From Pseudovibrio exalbescens (GTDB taxonomy: Bacteria; Pseudomonadota; Alphaproteobacteria; Rhizobiales; Stappiaceae): a stretch of DNA of 64,000 nt. The notes under the pieces were generated by a model. That model saw only the letters and a list, made by a program, of their open reading frames with translations. It was not told where the DNA came from and made no database searches. Of this stretch, positions 7,690 to 16,870 are shown one piece after another. Location of the stretch: contig NZ_JAQZAJ010000001.1 in assembly GCF_028737195.1 (NCBI RefSeq), positions 558,001-622,000 of the forward strand, read 5' to 3'. Position numbers and translations under genes: made by a program. The stretch's first letter is position 1. Every line of letters starts with the position of its first letter.

Positions 7690-10281
7690 CTAGGCGCCTT
7701 TTGGCTGAAATTCCAATGCCTTTTGCCGTTCTTCCTTGCTGCGGCGATCCACTCCAAGCATGAGCACAATGTTCTTCGCCACGTAAAGTGAGGAATAGGT
7801 GCCGATGACCACGCCGAAGGTAATCGCAAAGACAAAGCCACGGATCACATCGCCGCCAAGGACGAGCAGCGCAATCAACGCCACCAGCGTTGTCAGTGAA
7901 GTCATCATGGTGCGGCTGAGTGTTTCATTTGCAGAAAGGTTCAGCAGATCGCGCAATGGCATCTTCTTGTAACGGCGAAGGTTCTCTCTAACCCGGTCAA
8001 ACACCACCACCGTATCGTTGATTGAATAACCAAGGATGGTGAGAAGCGCAGCAACGGTTGTGAGATCCACTTTTAGGCCGAACAAGGCGAAGACCCCGAG
8101 CGTGACGACAATGTCGTGTACGAGAGCTGAGACAGCCCCCAGAGCGAACTGCCACTCGAACCGGAACCAGATGTAGACAAGGATCGCAACGATCCCCCCG
8201 CCAATTGCCCAGAGCGCGGCGCTGACGAGTTCTGGCGACACCTTGCCCCCGATGCTTTCGACTGAAGAAAAGGAAAGCTCAGGATCAACGCTCAACAGCG
8301 CTTCCTTCACCTGTGCCAGTCCCCCTTCGGCGGCCTCGCTGTCCCCAGCAAGGCGGATTGACGCCACATGGTTCGTGGTTGCGCTGTCAGCGGTGAAGAC
8401 TTCAGAGATCACCACATCCTCATAGCCCAGCTCGGCTAGAGCGCCGCGGTAGGCTGGCAACTGCAGCTCATGCTGTGTTTCCACGCGCATGCTGGTGCCC
8501 CCGGTAAAGTCGATGCCCAGGTTAAGCCCGGCGGTGAAGACCAGCACCAAGGCAGCAACGACTGCAATCAGTGAAAGACCAAAGGTCGCCCACTGGACCC
8601 GGAAGAAGTCTATGCTCGTTTTTTCCGGTAGATACCGCAGCAGGCCGGTGACCTTGAGCTTGGCCGTGCCGCGCCAATGCAACCAGGATTGAAGCACCAG
8701 TTTGGTGACAAACACGGCCGTAAACATGGAAGTCATGATGCCAAGGCCCATGGTGACCGCAAAACCGCGCACCGGTCCAACGCCTAACCAGAACATGAGT
8801 CCGGCAGTCAGAAGACCCGTAAGGTTTGAGTCCAGAATTGCTGAGAACGCATGATCGAACCCACGTCCAACGGCCCGCCACGTGTTCTTGTCGGCACGCA
8901 TTTCTTCGCGAATACGCTCAAAAATGAGAACGTTGGCATCAACCGCCATACCGATAGTAAGCACGATACCTGCGATACCCGGCAATGTGAGCGTGGAGCC
9001 GATGAGCGACAGCAAGCCGATCAATAGGGTCATGTTTACGATTAGCCCAAAGGTGGCAACCAACCCGATCGAGCCGTAGCAAGCAACCATGAGCACACAG
9101 ACCGCGATGATGCCGACTATGGCCGCTTGAGCCCCTGAATTGATGCTATCTTGTCCAAGCTCTGGCCCAACGGTCCGTTCCTCAAGGAAATTGAGCTCGG
9201 CGGGCAAAGCCCCTGCCCGAAGCAATGTTGAAAGCTCAACGGTTTCCTTCACCGAGAAATTGCCGGTGATGATACCGCTGCCGCCAGGAATGTGGCCCTG
9301 GATGACCGGCGCGGACAGCACCTTGTCATCAAGTACAATGGCAAACGGTGCCCCAACATTTCGCGCAGTGTACTCGCTGAAGGCCCGTGTACCACTTGCA
9401 TCGAACCGGAACGAAACGGCAGGCTGACTGTTCTGATCAAAGCTTGCATGAGCGTCCACCAACTGTTCGCCCGTCACCACAGCTCTCGGATCGAGCTGGT
9501 AGTAGACATCCGGGGTATTGGCTGCTGGCAGCACCAAACCGGTGCTGGCGACGCTGCGGCCCATATCAAGGACTGGATGGAAAGACAGGTGAGCTGTTGT
9601 ACCAATAAGGCTCTTGAGAGCCTCTGCATCGAAGATGCCTGGCACTTCAATCACAATCCGGTCAGCCCCCTGCCGCACAATGGTTGGCTCTCGGGTACCA
9701 GCCTCATCAATACGCTTGCGGATCACCTCCAAACTCTGAGCCACGACGCGGTCGCGCAATTCTTGCAGGCCTGCCTCCGAGTACTTTAGCGTGATGCGGC
9801 CGTTTTCCTCTGACACCACAAAGCGCCGGTCTGCGGTGCCGGTAACAAAGCCCTGCGCGTTTGCAAATGTGGTTGCCGCCTGCTTTGCAAAATCAGTGTG
9901 GCTTGTGTCTGAAAGCATCAGGCGCAGTTCGCCTTCTGGTGCCTCAAGACGGCGGAAACCGCCGACCCGGTCACGCTGCTCGCGGAGCGCGGTCCGAAGC
10001 TCTGGCCACATGGCGTCCATATGGCGTTTTGCAACGCCCTGTACATCTACTTCAGCCATAAGGTGGGCACCGCCGCGCAGGTCGAGCCCCAAGTTGACCA
10101 AGCGCGAAGATAGCCAACTGGGCCAGTTGACCTCCTGATTGGCGGCGACGCTCTGCCCCTGCTCTATCAGGTCGTTGTGGCGTTCTACATGAGAGTAAAA
10201 TGCATTTGGCAAGGCAAGCCAAAGGCACAAGATACAGATGCCCCACACCGTGAGGCGTTTGAATAACGTTGGTCTTTGCAT
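7690..10281 (-). CDS. secDF: Fused protein translocase subunit SecDF
   Basis: SecD and SecF assist Sec-dependent export from the periplasmic side using the proton gradient. Here they form one 863-residue chain. The SecD half (about 1-540) has the first helix, the P1 domain beginning GLDLRGGAHLMAEVD, and helices with GMAVDANVLIFERIREE. The SecF half (about 550-850) has GIDFTGGTSMRVE and GYSINDTVVVFDRVRENLR. Natural SecDF fusions are known in several bacteria including alphaproteobacteria. yajC is not adjacent. A small exported-protein gene lies about 115 bp upstream on the same strand. Confidence 0.95.
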   Translation of the reverse strand: MQRPTLFKRLTVWGICILCLWLALPNAFYSHVERHNDLIEQGQSVAANQEVNWPSWLSSRLVNLGLDLRGGAHLMAEVDVQGVAKRHMDAMWPELRTALREQRDRVGGFRRLEAPEGELRLMLSDTSHTDFAKQAATTFANAQGFVTGTADRRFVVSEENGRITLKYSEAGLQELRDRVVAQSLEVIRKRIDEAGTREPTIVRQGADRIVIEVPGIFDAEALKSLIGTTAHLSFHPVLDMGRSVASTGLVLPAANTPDVYYQLDPRAVVTGEQLVDAHASFDQNSQPAVSFRFDASGTRAFSEYTARNVGAPFAIVLDDKVLSAPVIQGHIPGGSGIITGNFSVKETVELSTLLRAGALPAELNFLEERTVGPELGQDSINSGAQAAIVGIIAVCVLMVACYGSIGLVATFGLIVNMTLLIGLLSLIGSTLTLPGIAGIVLTIGMAVDANVLIFERIREEMRADKNTWRAVGRGFDHAFSAILDSNLTGLLTAGLMFWLGVGPVRGFAVTMGLGIMTSMFTAVFVTKLVLQSWLHWRGTAKLKVTGLLRYLPEKTSIDFFRVQWATFGLSLIAVVAALVLVFTAGLNLGIDFTGGTSMRVETQHELQLPAYRGALAELGYEDVVISEVFTADSATTNHVASIRLAGDSEAAEGGLAQVKEALLSVDPELSFSSVESIGGKVSPELVSAALWAIGGGIVAILVYIWFRFEWQFALGAVSALVHDIVVTLGVFALFGLKVDLTTVAALLTILGYSINDTVVVFDRVRENLRRYKKMPLRDLLNLSANETLSRTMMTSLTTLVALIALLVLGGDVIRGFVFAITFGVVIGTYSSLYVAKNIVLMLGVDRRSKEERQKALEFQPKGA

Positions 10282-10396
10282 GAAATCCCCATGGCGCAGT
10301 TCATTGGCTCAGCCGAGAAAAGCGCCGCATACTCTTAATTTTTTTGAGGTTTTGCCGCCTGCAACAACCGAGATGATCCGTGCAGCGGCTGGGAAT

Positions 10397-10777
10397 TCAA
10401 GCGAAAGGTGGTGCGCGGGGTTGGTTGGCTTGTCCGCAGCGTCCAAACAGAACCACTTGATCTGCGGCGAGCTGTAGCTTTTTCCGCAAGAACTGCGGCA
10501 CCCCATCTGCAAGGGCTACGGCCTTCAGAACAGGTTCAGAGCCGCCCTGAGAAAGCGTGGTCGCCCGTTCATAGCGGGTTTCGGCAAGCTTGTGGCTGGC
10601 GTTGGTTCCTGCGGACGGTGAGCCCGCTTGAGTGCTGGCAAGCTCTGCAGTTTGCAATAGTGATCGTGGCCCGGCTGGCAGCTGCCCACCCAGGGCAACC
10701 GACAGGACCACAAAGAAGCCAAGGACGGCTTTCAGCGATCGGTTCACTATTGCAAGATCATGTTTCACGAGCGCCAT
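10397..10777 (-). CDS. Small exported or membrane-anchored protein, function unknown
   Basis: A 126-residue frame with a convincing N-terminal membrane segment (about residues 14-33, AVLGFFVVLSVALGGQLPAG) after a short basic region. The rest is Ala/Ser/Gln-rich and contains no motif I recognise. Third-codon GC preference and the signal-like start suggest it is real. The last 25 residues are Arg/Pro-rich and may reflect a frameshift, because the neighbouring frame also looks protein-like at 10309-10440. It could be co-transcribed with secDF. Confidence 0.5.
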   Translation of the reverse strand: MALVKHDLAIVNRSLKAVLGFFVVLSVALGGQLPAGPRSLLQTAELASTQAGSPSAGTNASHKLAETRYERATTLSQGGSEPVLKAVALADGVPQFLRKKLQLAADQVVLFGRCGQANQPRAPPFA

Positions 10778-11017
10778 CTACGCGCTTTGATGGGAGGCTG
10801 TCAACGCAGTGCTAACGCTGCTCCCATTCAAAGGCCTTATACCCATTACAGGACGGTAGGCCGAATAGGCGCCGGCAAATGGCGACATGATGTTGTTGCT
10901 ATCAGCTCTTGGGATGTGAACCGCAATGCCTGAAACGTATTGATGCATGAACTCCCGCATCCAGCTGCGCTGTTTTGGTGACCCAAGCCCGGCCAATCCC
11001 CACTGCGCAGCTTTATA

Positions 11018-11033
11018 ATGACCAATTGGTCAT
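11018..11033. promoter_or_regulatory. Perfect 16-bp palindrome upstream of the NmrA-like gene
   Basis: ATGACCAATTGGTCAT is self-complementary over all 16 bases and lies 62 bp upstream of the ATG at 11096, where an operator would sit. The form TGACC-N4-GGTCA is typical of dimeric TetR- or MarR-like repressors. No regulator gene is adjacent. Confidence 0.55.
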
Positions 11034-11095
11034 AATAAATTGACGGGAGGATTGCAGCTGCGCCATAGTGCCTTGCGAAGCGACAAGGAGTAGAC

Positions 11096-11941
11096 ATGAA
11101 AACCGTCGTAATTGCCGGGGCAACAGGATATTTGGGGCGACACTTGGTGTGGCGCTATCTGGAAGAAGAATGGCACGTGCGTGCGCTGGTGCGCGATGCA
11201 ACACGCGCAGCTCGTTTGGACCTCGGCCGTGCAGAACTGGTGGAAGCACAGGCCACCAAACCACAGACCTTAAAAGGGGTTCTTGACGGTGCGGATCTGG
11301 TGATCTCAAGCCTTGGTATCACACGGCAGCGAGATGGCCTCACTTATCAGGATGTTGATTATCAGGCGAATGCCAATCTGCTTGAGGAAGCCCTGGCAGC
11401 GGGTGTTCCCCAATTTGGTTACATTCATGTCATCGGCGCAAAGCTTATGAAAGGCGTTCCGCTGGTTGACGCCAAGCAGGCCTTTGTAGACCGCCTGCAG
11501 AGCACTCCAATTCGATCCACGGTGGTCGCCCCTTCAGGCTTTTTCTCCGACATGAAGGACTTTCTGGAGATGGCGCGCGCTGGCCGCGTGTGGCTGTTCG
11601 GCGAAGGGTATTTAAAACTCAACCCCATACACGGTGAGGATTTGGCCGCGGCGGTTTTCAACGCGGTAGAAGCAGAACAGCCCTTCTTTGAGGTGGGCGG
11701 TCCCGACATTTTTACCCATGAAGAACTGGCCCAGCTCGCCTTTGCGGTAATCGGAAAGCCTCAGAAGATTGCGCATTTACCAGACGGACTTCGGCGCTTT
11801 TTGATCAAGATACTGCCGTGGGTAACGCCCGCACATATCCATGGGCCAGCCAAATTCTTTTTATCGGCAATGGGATCCAACATGGTTGGACAGCCAATGG
11901 GAACTCATCACCTCAAGTCCTATTTCGAAGAACTGACTTAG
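11096..11941 (+). CDS. NmrA-like/SDR-family NAD(P)-binding oxidoreductase
   Basis: Atypical short-chain dehydrogenase fold, 281 residues. The nucleotide-binding motif GATGYLGRH is at residues 8-16, followed by RALVRDATRAARLD, typical of the NmrA/YwnB branch where Arg contacts NADP. There is no clear YxxxK catalytic pair, so it may be a redox sensor, isomerase or reductase of unknown substrate. It has its own promoter region with the 16-bp palindrome, and AAGGAG lies 7 nt before the ATG. Confidence 0.85.
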   Translation: MKTVVIAGATGYLGRHLVWRYLEEEWHVRALVRDATRAARLDLGRAELVEAQATKPQTLKGVLDGADLVISSLGITRQRDGLTYQDVDYQANANLLEEALAAGVPQFGYIHVIGAKLMKGVPLVDAKQAFVDRLQSTPIRSTVVAPSGFFSDMKDFLEMARAGRVWLFGEGYLKLNPIHGEDLAAAVFNAVEAEQPFFEVGGPDIFTHEELAQLAFAVIGKPQKIAHLPDGLRRFLIKILPWVTPAHIHGPAKFFLSAMGSNMVGQPMGTHHLKSYFEELT

Positions 11942-11945
11942 GGCA

Positions 11946-13931
11946 CTAGTCCCAACGGGCTTCATTTTCTCTGCGCGAGAAAAACACCTGTTCTCCGGTC
12001 GTCAGGAGCTGGCTGATACGTTTCGGGCCGCCGTTCTCGTCAAATTCCACCAGACCTATGCCACTGGCGTTGAGCAAACGACGCCCGTGGGGCATGCCCT
12101 CAGGTTTTCGGGGAATGACCTTCATGCCACGGCGCCGTGTTAGCCAGTTTAGTGGTGAGCGTGGTGAATAAAGCCAGCGGTTCAGGTGATCCAGCTTGCT
12201 CAGCAGCGACGCGGGAAACTCGTTCTTGATGCCGCTGCTGCAGATCTGCCAAATGTCGGGGCCGCCAGAACGCCCCCGCAACTCCACATCATAGACAAAG
12301 GAGTAATGCACATCTCCTGACAGAATGGTGAAACGGTCAGGCGTCTTGCGATGGCGGAAAACATTCAAGATGCCGTCAGCGGTGCCCGGGTGAGCCATCC
12401 AGTATTCAGCATCGACCATCAACGGCTTGCCCAAATAGGTCATGAGCTTTTGCAGCGTCTCGATGAGTTTGACGCCAAAGATCGGCGCAGCGGACACAAG
12501 CATGACGCTGTCCCTGCCCCTCAGCTCCCGCTGCAGGTCCGTTACCGCTTCCCAGTCCAGCAGACCTGAGGGCTTGTAACCTGCGCTTTCTGAACGCCAA
12601 CGCCGGGTGCGGGTATCAAGCACAATCAATGGCGGATCTGTTGGCCACAGATAATCCCATTTTTCGAAATCGTAGAGATCGTCCAAGAACGCGTCGTGGG
12701 CTGGCGTGCCGGGTGCGGCAAGCGTTTGATGCAACGCCTCCATGTACTTTGGCTCGAACACTTCCGGCCGATTGCCCCAGCCTTGATTGAGCATGTAAGC
12801 CGCCAACGCATTTCCGATGATCCGCCGCGAAAACGGATGGCTATATGCCGTCTCTTCCCAATCGCGGTTGAGATTCCAGTCGTCGGTTACATCATGATCA
12901 TCAAAGATCATAGCAACTGGCAGGTGGGCAAACAGTCGGCGTACCTGCCCCAGCCCTTCCACAAACCCTTCGATCACTTTTCGCTCTTTTTCATAGAGCG
13001 CGGCATGTTCTGCACTCAGGTTCTCCGGCGCTTCCAGAGACAGGCCTTGCCAAACTGCAGGCGACCAGATGAGCAGATACATGCACAAAAATTCGGAGAG
13101 CGTAATCAGATGGTTGTGGGCGTGATCGGCTGTGAAGATCGGCTTTTCGACACCGCCAAACAACACCATCCAAAGGGCACGGTTTTTCTCCAGATTGGGA
13201 AGAAAGTTCTCGCGTTTGTAATAGGTGTCGTGGTGGGCAAAGAGGTCTTCAGCGGTTGGCGGAATCCGACTTTCCAACTCGCCAAGCTTTTCACCGTGAA
13301 CACCAAGGCGATTTATCAACTGATGGATGGCCTTGAGCATGGGGCCCGCCACATCATCGGCGTAGACCTGATCGCCGCTCATCACGAGTACGGCAGGCCA
13401 CTGTTCGCGCGCCTTCGGACCTCGGCCAGCTTCCATCAGGCCTTGCAAGTGTGCATCGGCAGCAACAAGTCCATCGCCGCCATCATGGTGAGGCTTGCGG
13501 CAAGACCCATGAAGCAACGTCCCTACTCTCGACTTGATCATGAAGCCGGGCAGTTTCTGCCCCTCATAGGTCAGGTCCGGGGCCCAAACCGAATGATCTT
13601 GCCAACCGGTCTCCTCGTCATCCTCCATGAGCAACGACAGGCGATAGCTGACCCATTCATCGAGCGGGAGCTGCTTGTCCAGCGACACGTTCACAAGAAG
13701 GTAATGAAGATTGGTTCCGGCAGACAGAAGCTGCAGTTCAGAGGTGCCAGGCACCAGTCCGATGGACTGTGGCTCGCCAGACTCCGGATAGAGCTCCAAG
13801 CGCACCTTTGCAGGCGCGCGGGTTGCAAGCCAAATGGTCAGTTGCTCTGGACGCATCCGGCGAAGGATCGGACCGGCAAGAACTGGTGGTGTGTACGCGG
13901 GATCTGGCATATTCCAATGAAAGTTTTTCAA
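11946..13931 (-). CDS. PhoD-like alkaline phosphatase/phosphodiesterase
   Basis: Calcineurin-like metallophosphatase of the PhoD type, 661 residues. Metal-ligand motifs appear in order: GSCRKPHHDG near 150, SGDQVYADD near 185, FDDHDVTDDWNLNRDW near 345 and LSGDVHYSF near 540. No clear signal peptide is present at this start, so it may be cytoplasmic or exported by an unrecognised route; many PhoD proteins use Tat. It converges with the NmrA-like gene, leaving only 4 bp between stops. Substrate could be phosphodiesters, phospholipids or teichoic-acid-like polymers; this cannot be told from sequence. Confidence 0.85.
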   Translation of the reverse strand: MKNFHWNMPDPAYTPPVLAGPILRRMRPEQLTIWLATRAPAKVRLELYPESGEPQSIGLVPGTSELQLLSAGTNLHYLLVNVSLDKQLPLDEWVSYRLSLLMEDDEETGWQDHSVWAPDLTYEGQKLPGFMIKSRVGTLLHGSCRKPHHDGGDGLVAADAHLQGLMEAGRGPKAREQWPAVLVMSGDQVYADDVAGPMLKAIHQLINRLGVHGEKLGELESRIPPTAEDLFAHHDTYYKRENFLPNLEKNRALWMVLFGGVEKPIFTADHAHNHLITLSEFLCMYLLIWSPAVWQGLSLEAPENLSAEHAALYEKERKVIEGFVEGLGQVRRLFAHLPVAMIFDDHDVTDDWNLNRDWEETAYSHPFSRRIIGNALAAYMLNQGWGNRPEVFEPKYMEALHQTLAAPGTPAHDAFLDDLYDFEKWDYLWPTDPPLIVLDTRTRRWRSESAGYKPSGLLDWEAVTDLQRELRGRDSVMLVSAAPIFGVKLIETLQKLMTYLGKPLMVDAEYWMAHPGTADGILNVFRHRKTPDRFTILSGDVHYSFVYDVELRGRSGGPDIWQICSSGIKNEFPASLLSKLDHLNRWLYSPRSPLNWLTRRRGMKVIPRKPEGMPHGRRLLNASGIGLVEFDENGGPKRISQLLTTGEQVFFSRRENEARWD

Positions 13932-14173
13932 GACGTGTTTTTATAATGTAGGTGTACAAAATGCGCTAACAACCGTTAGAGCAGAGATAAGCGCTTACAA
14001 TAAAAACCAAAACTCATCAGAGTATTTACATTATCAATAATTTTAAGATGTAACGAAATAAATTATTACAAAAATAATGACTATATCATAAATGTTATTG
14101 ATCTATAAAAATCCATAATGAGAAAATGAAGTATTAGCATGCGGTCCGCACACGATTATATACGGAGACCGAC

Positions 14174-16663
14174 ATGTCCAACTACAAGTATTTACTGAAT
14201 AAAACTTCAGCGATTTGCAGCTCCTTACTACATCTCACATTTACTACAGCAGTCAGCCTCTTGCTTCTTGCTAGTCATGCGCCCTCGATGGCGGAGGATA
14301 GTGCCAGTATTGAATGGGGGGAAATAAAACTATTTCGCGCAGACGGACAAACACCTGGCCGGATCATTACTATGGTCAATGAACATGATAGGCCGGCTGG
14401 CCTGCTCACCGCAGGCGATACGATCCTTCAAACATTTAACAGCACGCAGGAGATTGCAGACTACATCGCACGAATGCCATTACATTTTAGGCGTTTTTTT
14501 AAGGTTGTAGACCTGAATGGCAAGACATTGATGCCTGGCTTTGTAGAGCCTCACGTCCACCTGCCTCTGATGGTTAACTTCTCCGCCGGTGCCGATCTTT
14601 CAACCTGTCTACCTGAACCCTACCACTACCGTCTTTACGGCGATGACACGATGATGGTTGATGGTCGAGAGGTTTCTACCTGCGGTGACTTTCCAAATTT
14701 TAAAGATGACCAAGGCAACTACTTTACGAGCGACGGCTGGCAAGCTGAGAACCCCCACCTAACAGTTCTCGATTGGACAATGACAGTCCTGAATGAAAGC
14801 GAAAGTCGCCTGATCGGCGGCAAGAATGGCAAAACCGAATGGATCGTGGGCAATGGAATTGATCCTGCGCGCTTTGGGGTAACCGAAGAAGCGATCGAGA
14901 TGACACAGGCTTTTCGTCAAAATCCGGCAGTTTCCATTGAGGAAAATGTAAAAGGCGCAGGCCCTGGTGAGTTACCTGTTTTCCTTCTCGACCAATCTGG
15001 ACACGTTGCCTACGTAAATGGACAAGCGTTCATCGCATCAGGCATTTGCGAACGCTGGCCGTGTGGTCCTGATGATGCCAAAAAGGACCCTCCCGTTCTC
15101 GGAAAATGGGCTGTAGGTGATGATGGAAACTACACCGGCCTACTTCAGGAAGAAGATGCATACGCTTTGTTCCTAAAGGCTATTCAGGAAGCAGTCGGGG
15201 CTGATGAGAGCAGCCCGTTCTACTTCATGAATAAGAAAGATGGCGTAGAGGCGACTGGCAAAATCGTCCAGAGGATCGCAGAAAAGGGTGTGACCACCTT
15301 GATCGATGCGGGCGGTTTTTCCGAGCCAATGATCCAGTATTTGGGGGCTGTTGCCGTCGGCAGCGAAAAGGTTGGCTATGAAGGAAACATGAAGGCCGCT
15401 CCCTTCCGCATCCGCACTCTGGTTGCTTCGAACGTAAACCACAGCAACAGCGAGGAAGCCGCCAAGATTGCTGAGCGCTTGTACACCGGGCCATGGCCTG
15501 AAAAAGTGACGATCAATGGCAAAACGATTGACAACGAGCTGGGCACCTTTGGCGTCAATGGCATCAAGTTCTGGATCGATGGCTCGACGCAAGGCTGCAG
15601 CGCCTTTCTGGTAGATTCTTACGCATCGAATGGGATCTGCACTGAAGCTGGCGAAGGTGTGCATGGCTCTCATGGTGCGAACTACATTGTCTTCGCGAAC
15701 GCAGCCCATGATGGCACTCAACATCCAGACAACAATGCAGCTGCACTTACTGCTTCCATCTACACCGGACCGGACTCCGATGAGGGCGTGGCCTTTTACA
15801 ATGCCATGAAGCCCTTTGTTGAGAAGGGAATGCAAATTCAAGTGCATGCAAATGGTGACAAGGCCATGATAGGCGCTGCGAGAACAGCTCAAAAGCTTGT
15901 CGAGGATTGCCACTGGAAATTTGACGACGGATCCCTTCCGATGATCTTACACCATGCAACCGTTGGAGGCGGATTTGCGCAGAGCTATGGACGCACCCCT
16001 GTTGCAGAGCTGTTGAGCAAAATTCGTGGGGAGACACGAGACGTTGAATGCGACGGCGAGAAAGTCGCGCAAAAATATGACATCGGCCTATCCCATACAT
16101 CTGGGCACGTCGCCTACTGGGGCGGCGGCTTCTTGAGCTTGCTTGACGGCAAAGTCAACTTTACAGCACTCGGGACAGACAGCGATGAGGAAGGCCGCGC
16201 TCCGTGGCTGGATGCAAACAAAGCGGAACTGGGAGGCGACAAAGCATCTGATGAAAGCGCTCAGAACAGCTACGAACCCTTTGACGTTTCGTTTCATAGC
16301 GATGCGCCGATTACACCTGTGAGCCCGCTTTGGTATGTTTCCCAAATGGTGACGAGAAATACTTGGACATACCCAGATATCAAGTCCGATGCCAGCTATG
16401 AGCTCCCTTCACCGGGCAGCAATCTGGCTCAGAAAATCGATGTTTATCAGGCGCTCAAAGGCATAACCACGATCCCCGCCAAGCAAAATGGTCTTGATCC
16501 GTACATTGGGAGTCTGGAACCAGGCAAACGAGCTGACCTCGTAATACTGGACAGTGATCCTCTGTCAGTTAACAAGATGGACCTACCTTACATCAAGGTT
16601 TGCGCCACCTACCTCAATGGTGAAGAGTGGAAACCAGAAAAAACGAGCGAAAAGTGTAAATAA
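14174..16663 (+). CDS. Exported amidohydrolase-3 family (YtcJ-like) metal-dependent hydrolase
   Basis: An 829-residue protein with a signal peptide ending near residue 40 (HAPSMA). Metal ligands of the amidohydrolase superfamily are present: HVH at 127-129 after MPGFVEP, VHANGD near 558, LHHATVGG near 595 and LGTDSDE near 665. C-terminally, GSLEPGKRADLVILDSDP is the usual last beta-sandwich signature. It is about 250 residues longer than typical YtcJ proteins (550-600), with extra loops bearing Cys residues that could form disulfides in the periplasm. Upstream is an AT-rich region and downstream a strong terminator, so it is probably monocistronic. Substrate unknown. Confidence 0.85.
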   Translation: MSNYKYLLNKTSAICSSLLHLTFTTAVSLLLLASHAPSMAEDSASIEWGEIKLFRADGQTPGRIITMVNEHDRPAGLLTAGDTILQTFNSTQEIADYIARMPLHFRRFFKVVDLNGKTLMPGFVEPHVHLPLMVNFSAGADLSTCLPEPYHYRLYGDDTMMVDGREVSTCGDFPNFKDDQGNYFTSDGWQAENPHLTVLDWTMTVLNESESRLIGGKNGKTEWIVGNGIDPARFGVTEEAIEMTQAFRQNPAVSIEENVKGAGPGELPVFLLDQSGHVAYVNGQAFIASGICERWPCGPDDAKKDPPVLGKWAVGDDGNYTGLLQEEDAYALFLKAIQEAVGADESSPFYFMNKKDGVEATGKIVQRIAEKGVTTLIDAGGFSEPMIQYLGAVAVGSEKVGYEGNMKAAPFRIRTLVASNVNHSNSEEAAKIAERLYTGPWPEKVTINGKTIDNELGTFGVNGIKFWIDGSTQGCSAFLVDSYASNGICTEAGEGVHGSHGANYIVFANAAHDGTQHPDNNAAALTASIYTGPDSDEGVAFYNAMKPFVEKGMQIQVHANGDKAMIGAARTAQKLVEDCHWKFDDGSLPMILHHATVGGGFAQSYGRTPVAELLSKIRGETRDVECDGEKVAQKYDIGLSHTSGHVAYWGGGFLSLLDGKVNFTALGTDSDEEGRAPWLDANKAELGGDKASDESAQNSYEPFDVSFHSDAPITPVSPLWYVSQMVTRNTWTYPDIKSDASYELPSPGSNLAQKIDVYQALKGITTIPAKQNGLDPYIGSLEPGKRADLVILDSDPLSVNKMDLPYIKVCATYLNGEEWKPEKTSEKCK

Positions 16664-16700
16664 TAGGAATTTATAGCCATTGTTTTGCTTGAGGAAGAGA

Positions 16701-16729
16701 GCCCGCAGACGTTGCTGCGGGCTTTTTTC
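16701..16729 (+). terminator. Rho-independent terminator of the amidohydrolase gene
   Basis: Stem GCCCGCAG/CTGCGGGC with a 6-nt loop, followed by a run of six T. It begins 37 bp after the stop. Confidence 0.9.
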
Positions 16730-16870
16730 TATTTATAACTTCAACGCATCTGGGTTGTCATTATTTGTCGCCAAGGAGTTTATGGATCTGAAACCATATG
16801 GCATACCAGATATCACAGGCTAGCAACCTCTGACGTCTCTCCTGCTGCCATCAACACAAGGAGGTTCGTT

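Noticed and set aside
6999-7841. A 280-codon minus-strand frame across the MFS gene end and secDF tail
   Set aside because: Antisense to the MFS transporter and overlapping secDF. The translation is rich in Arg, Asp and Pro and has no domain or signal.
10778-11097. Small minus-strand frames upstream of the NmrA-like gene
   Set aside because: They cover the promoter palindrome, have no ribosome site and no recognisable sequence.
12696-13946. A 416-codon open frame on the plus strand
   Set aside because: It is antisense to the PhoD-like phosphatase, whose motifs are clear. Its translation has no recognisable domain and biased composition, typical of a shadow frame in a well-biased gene.
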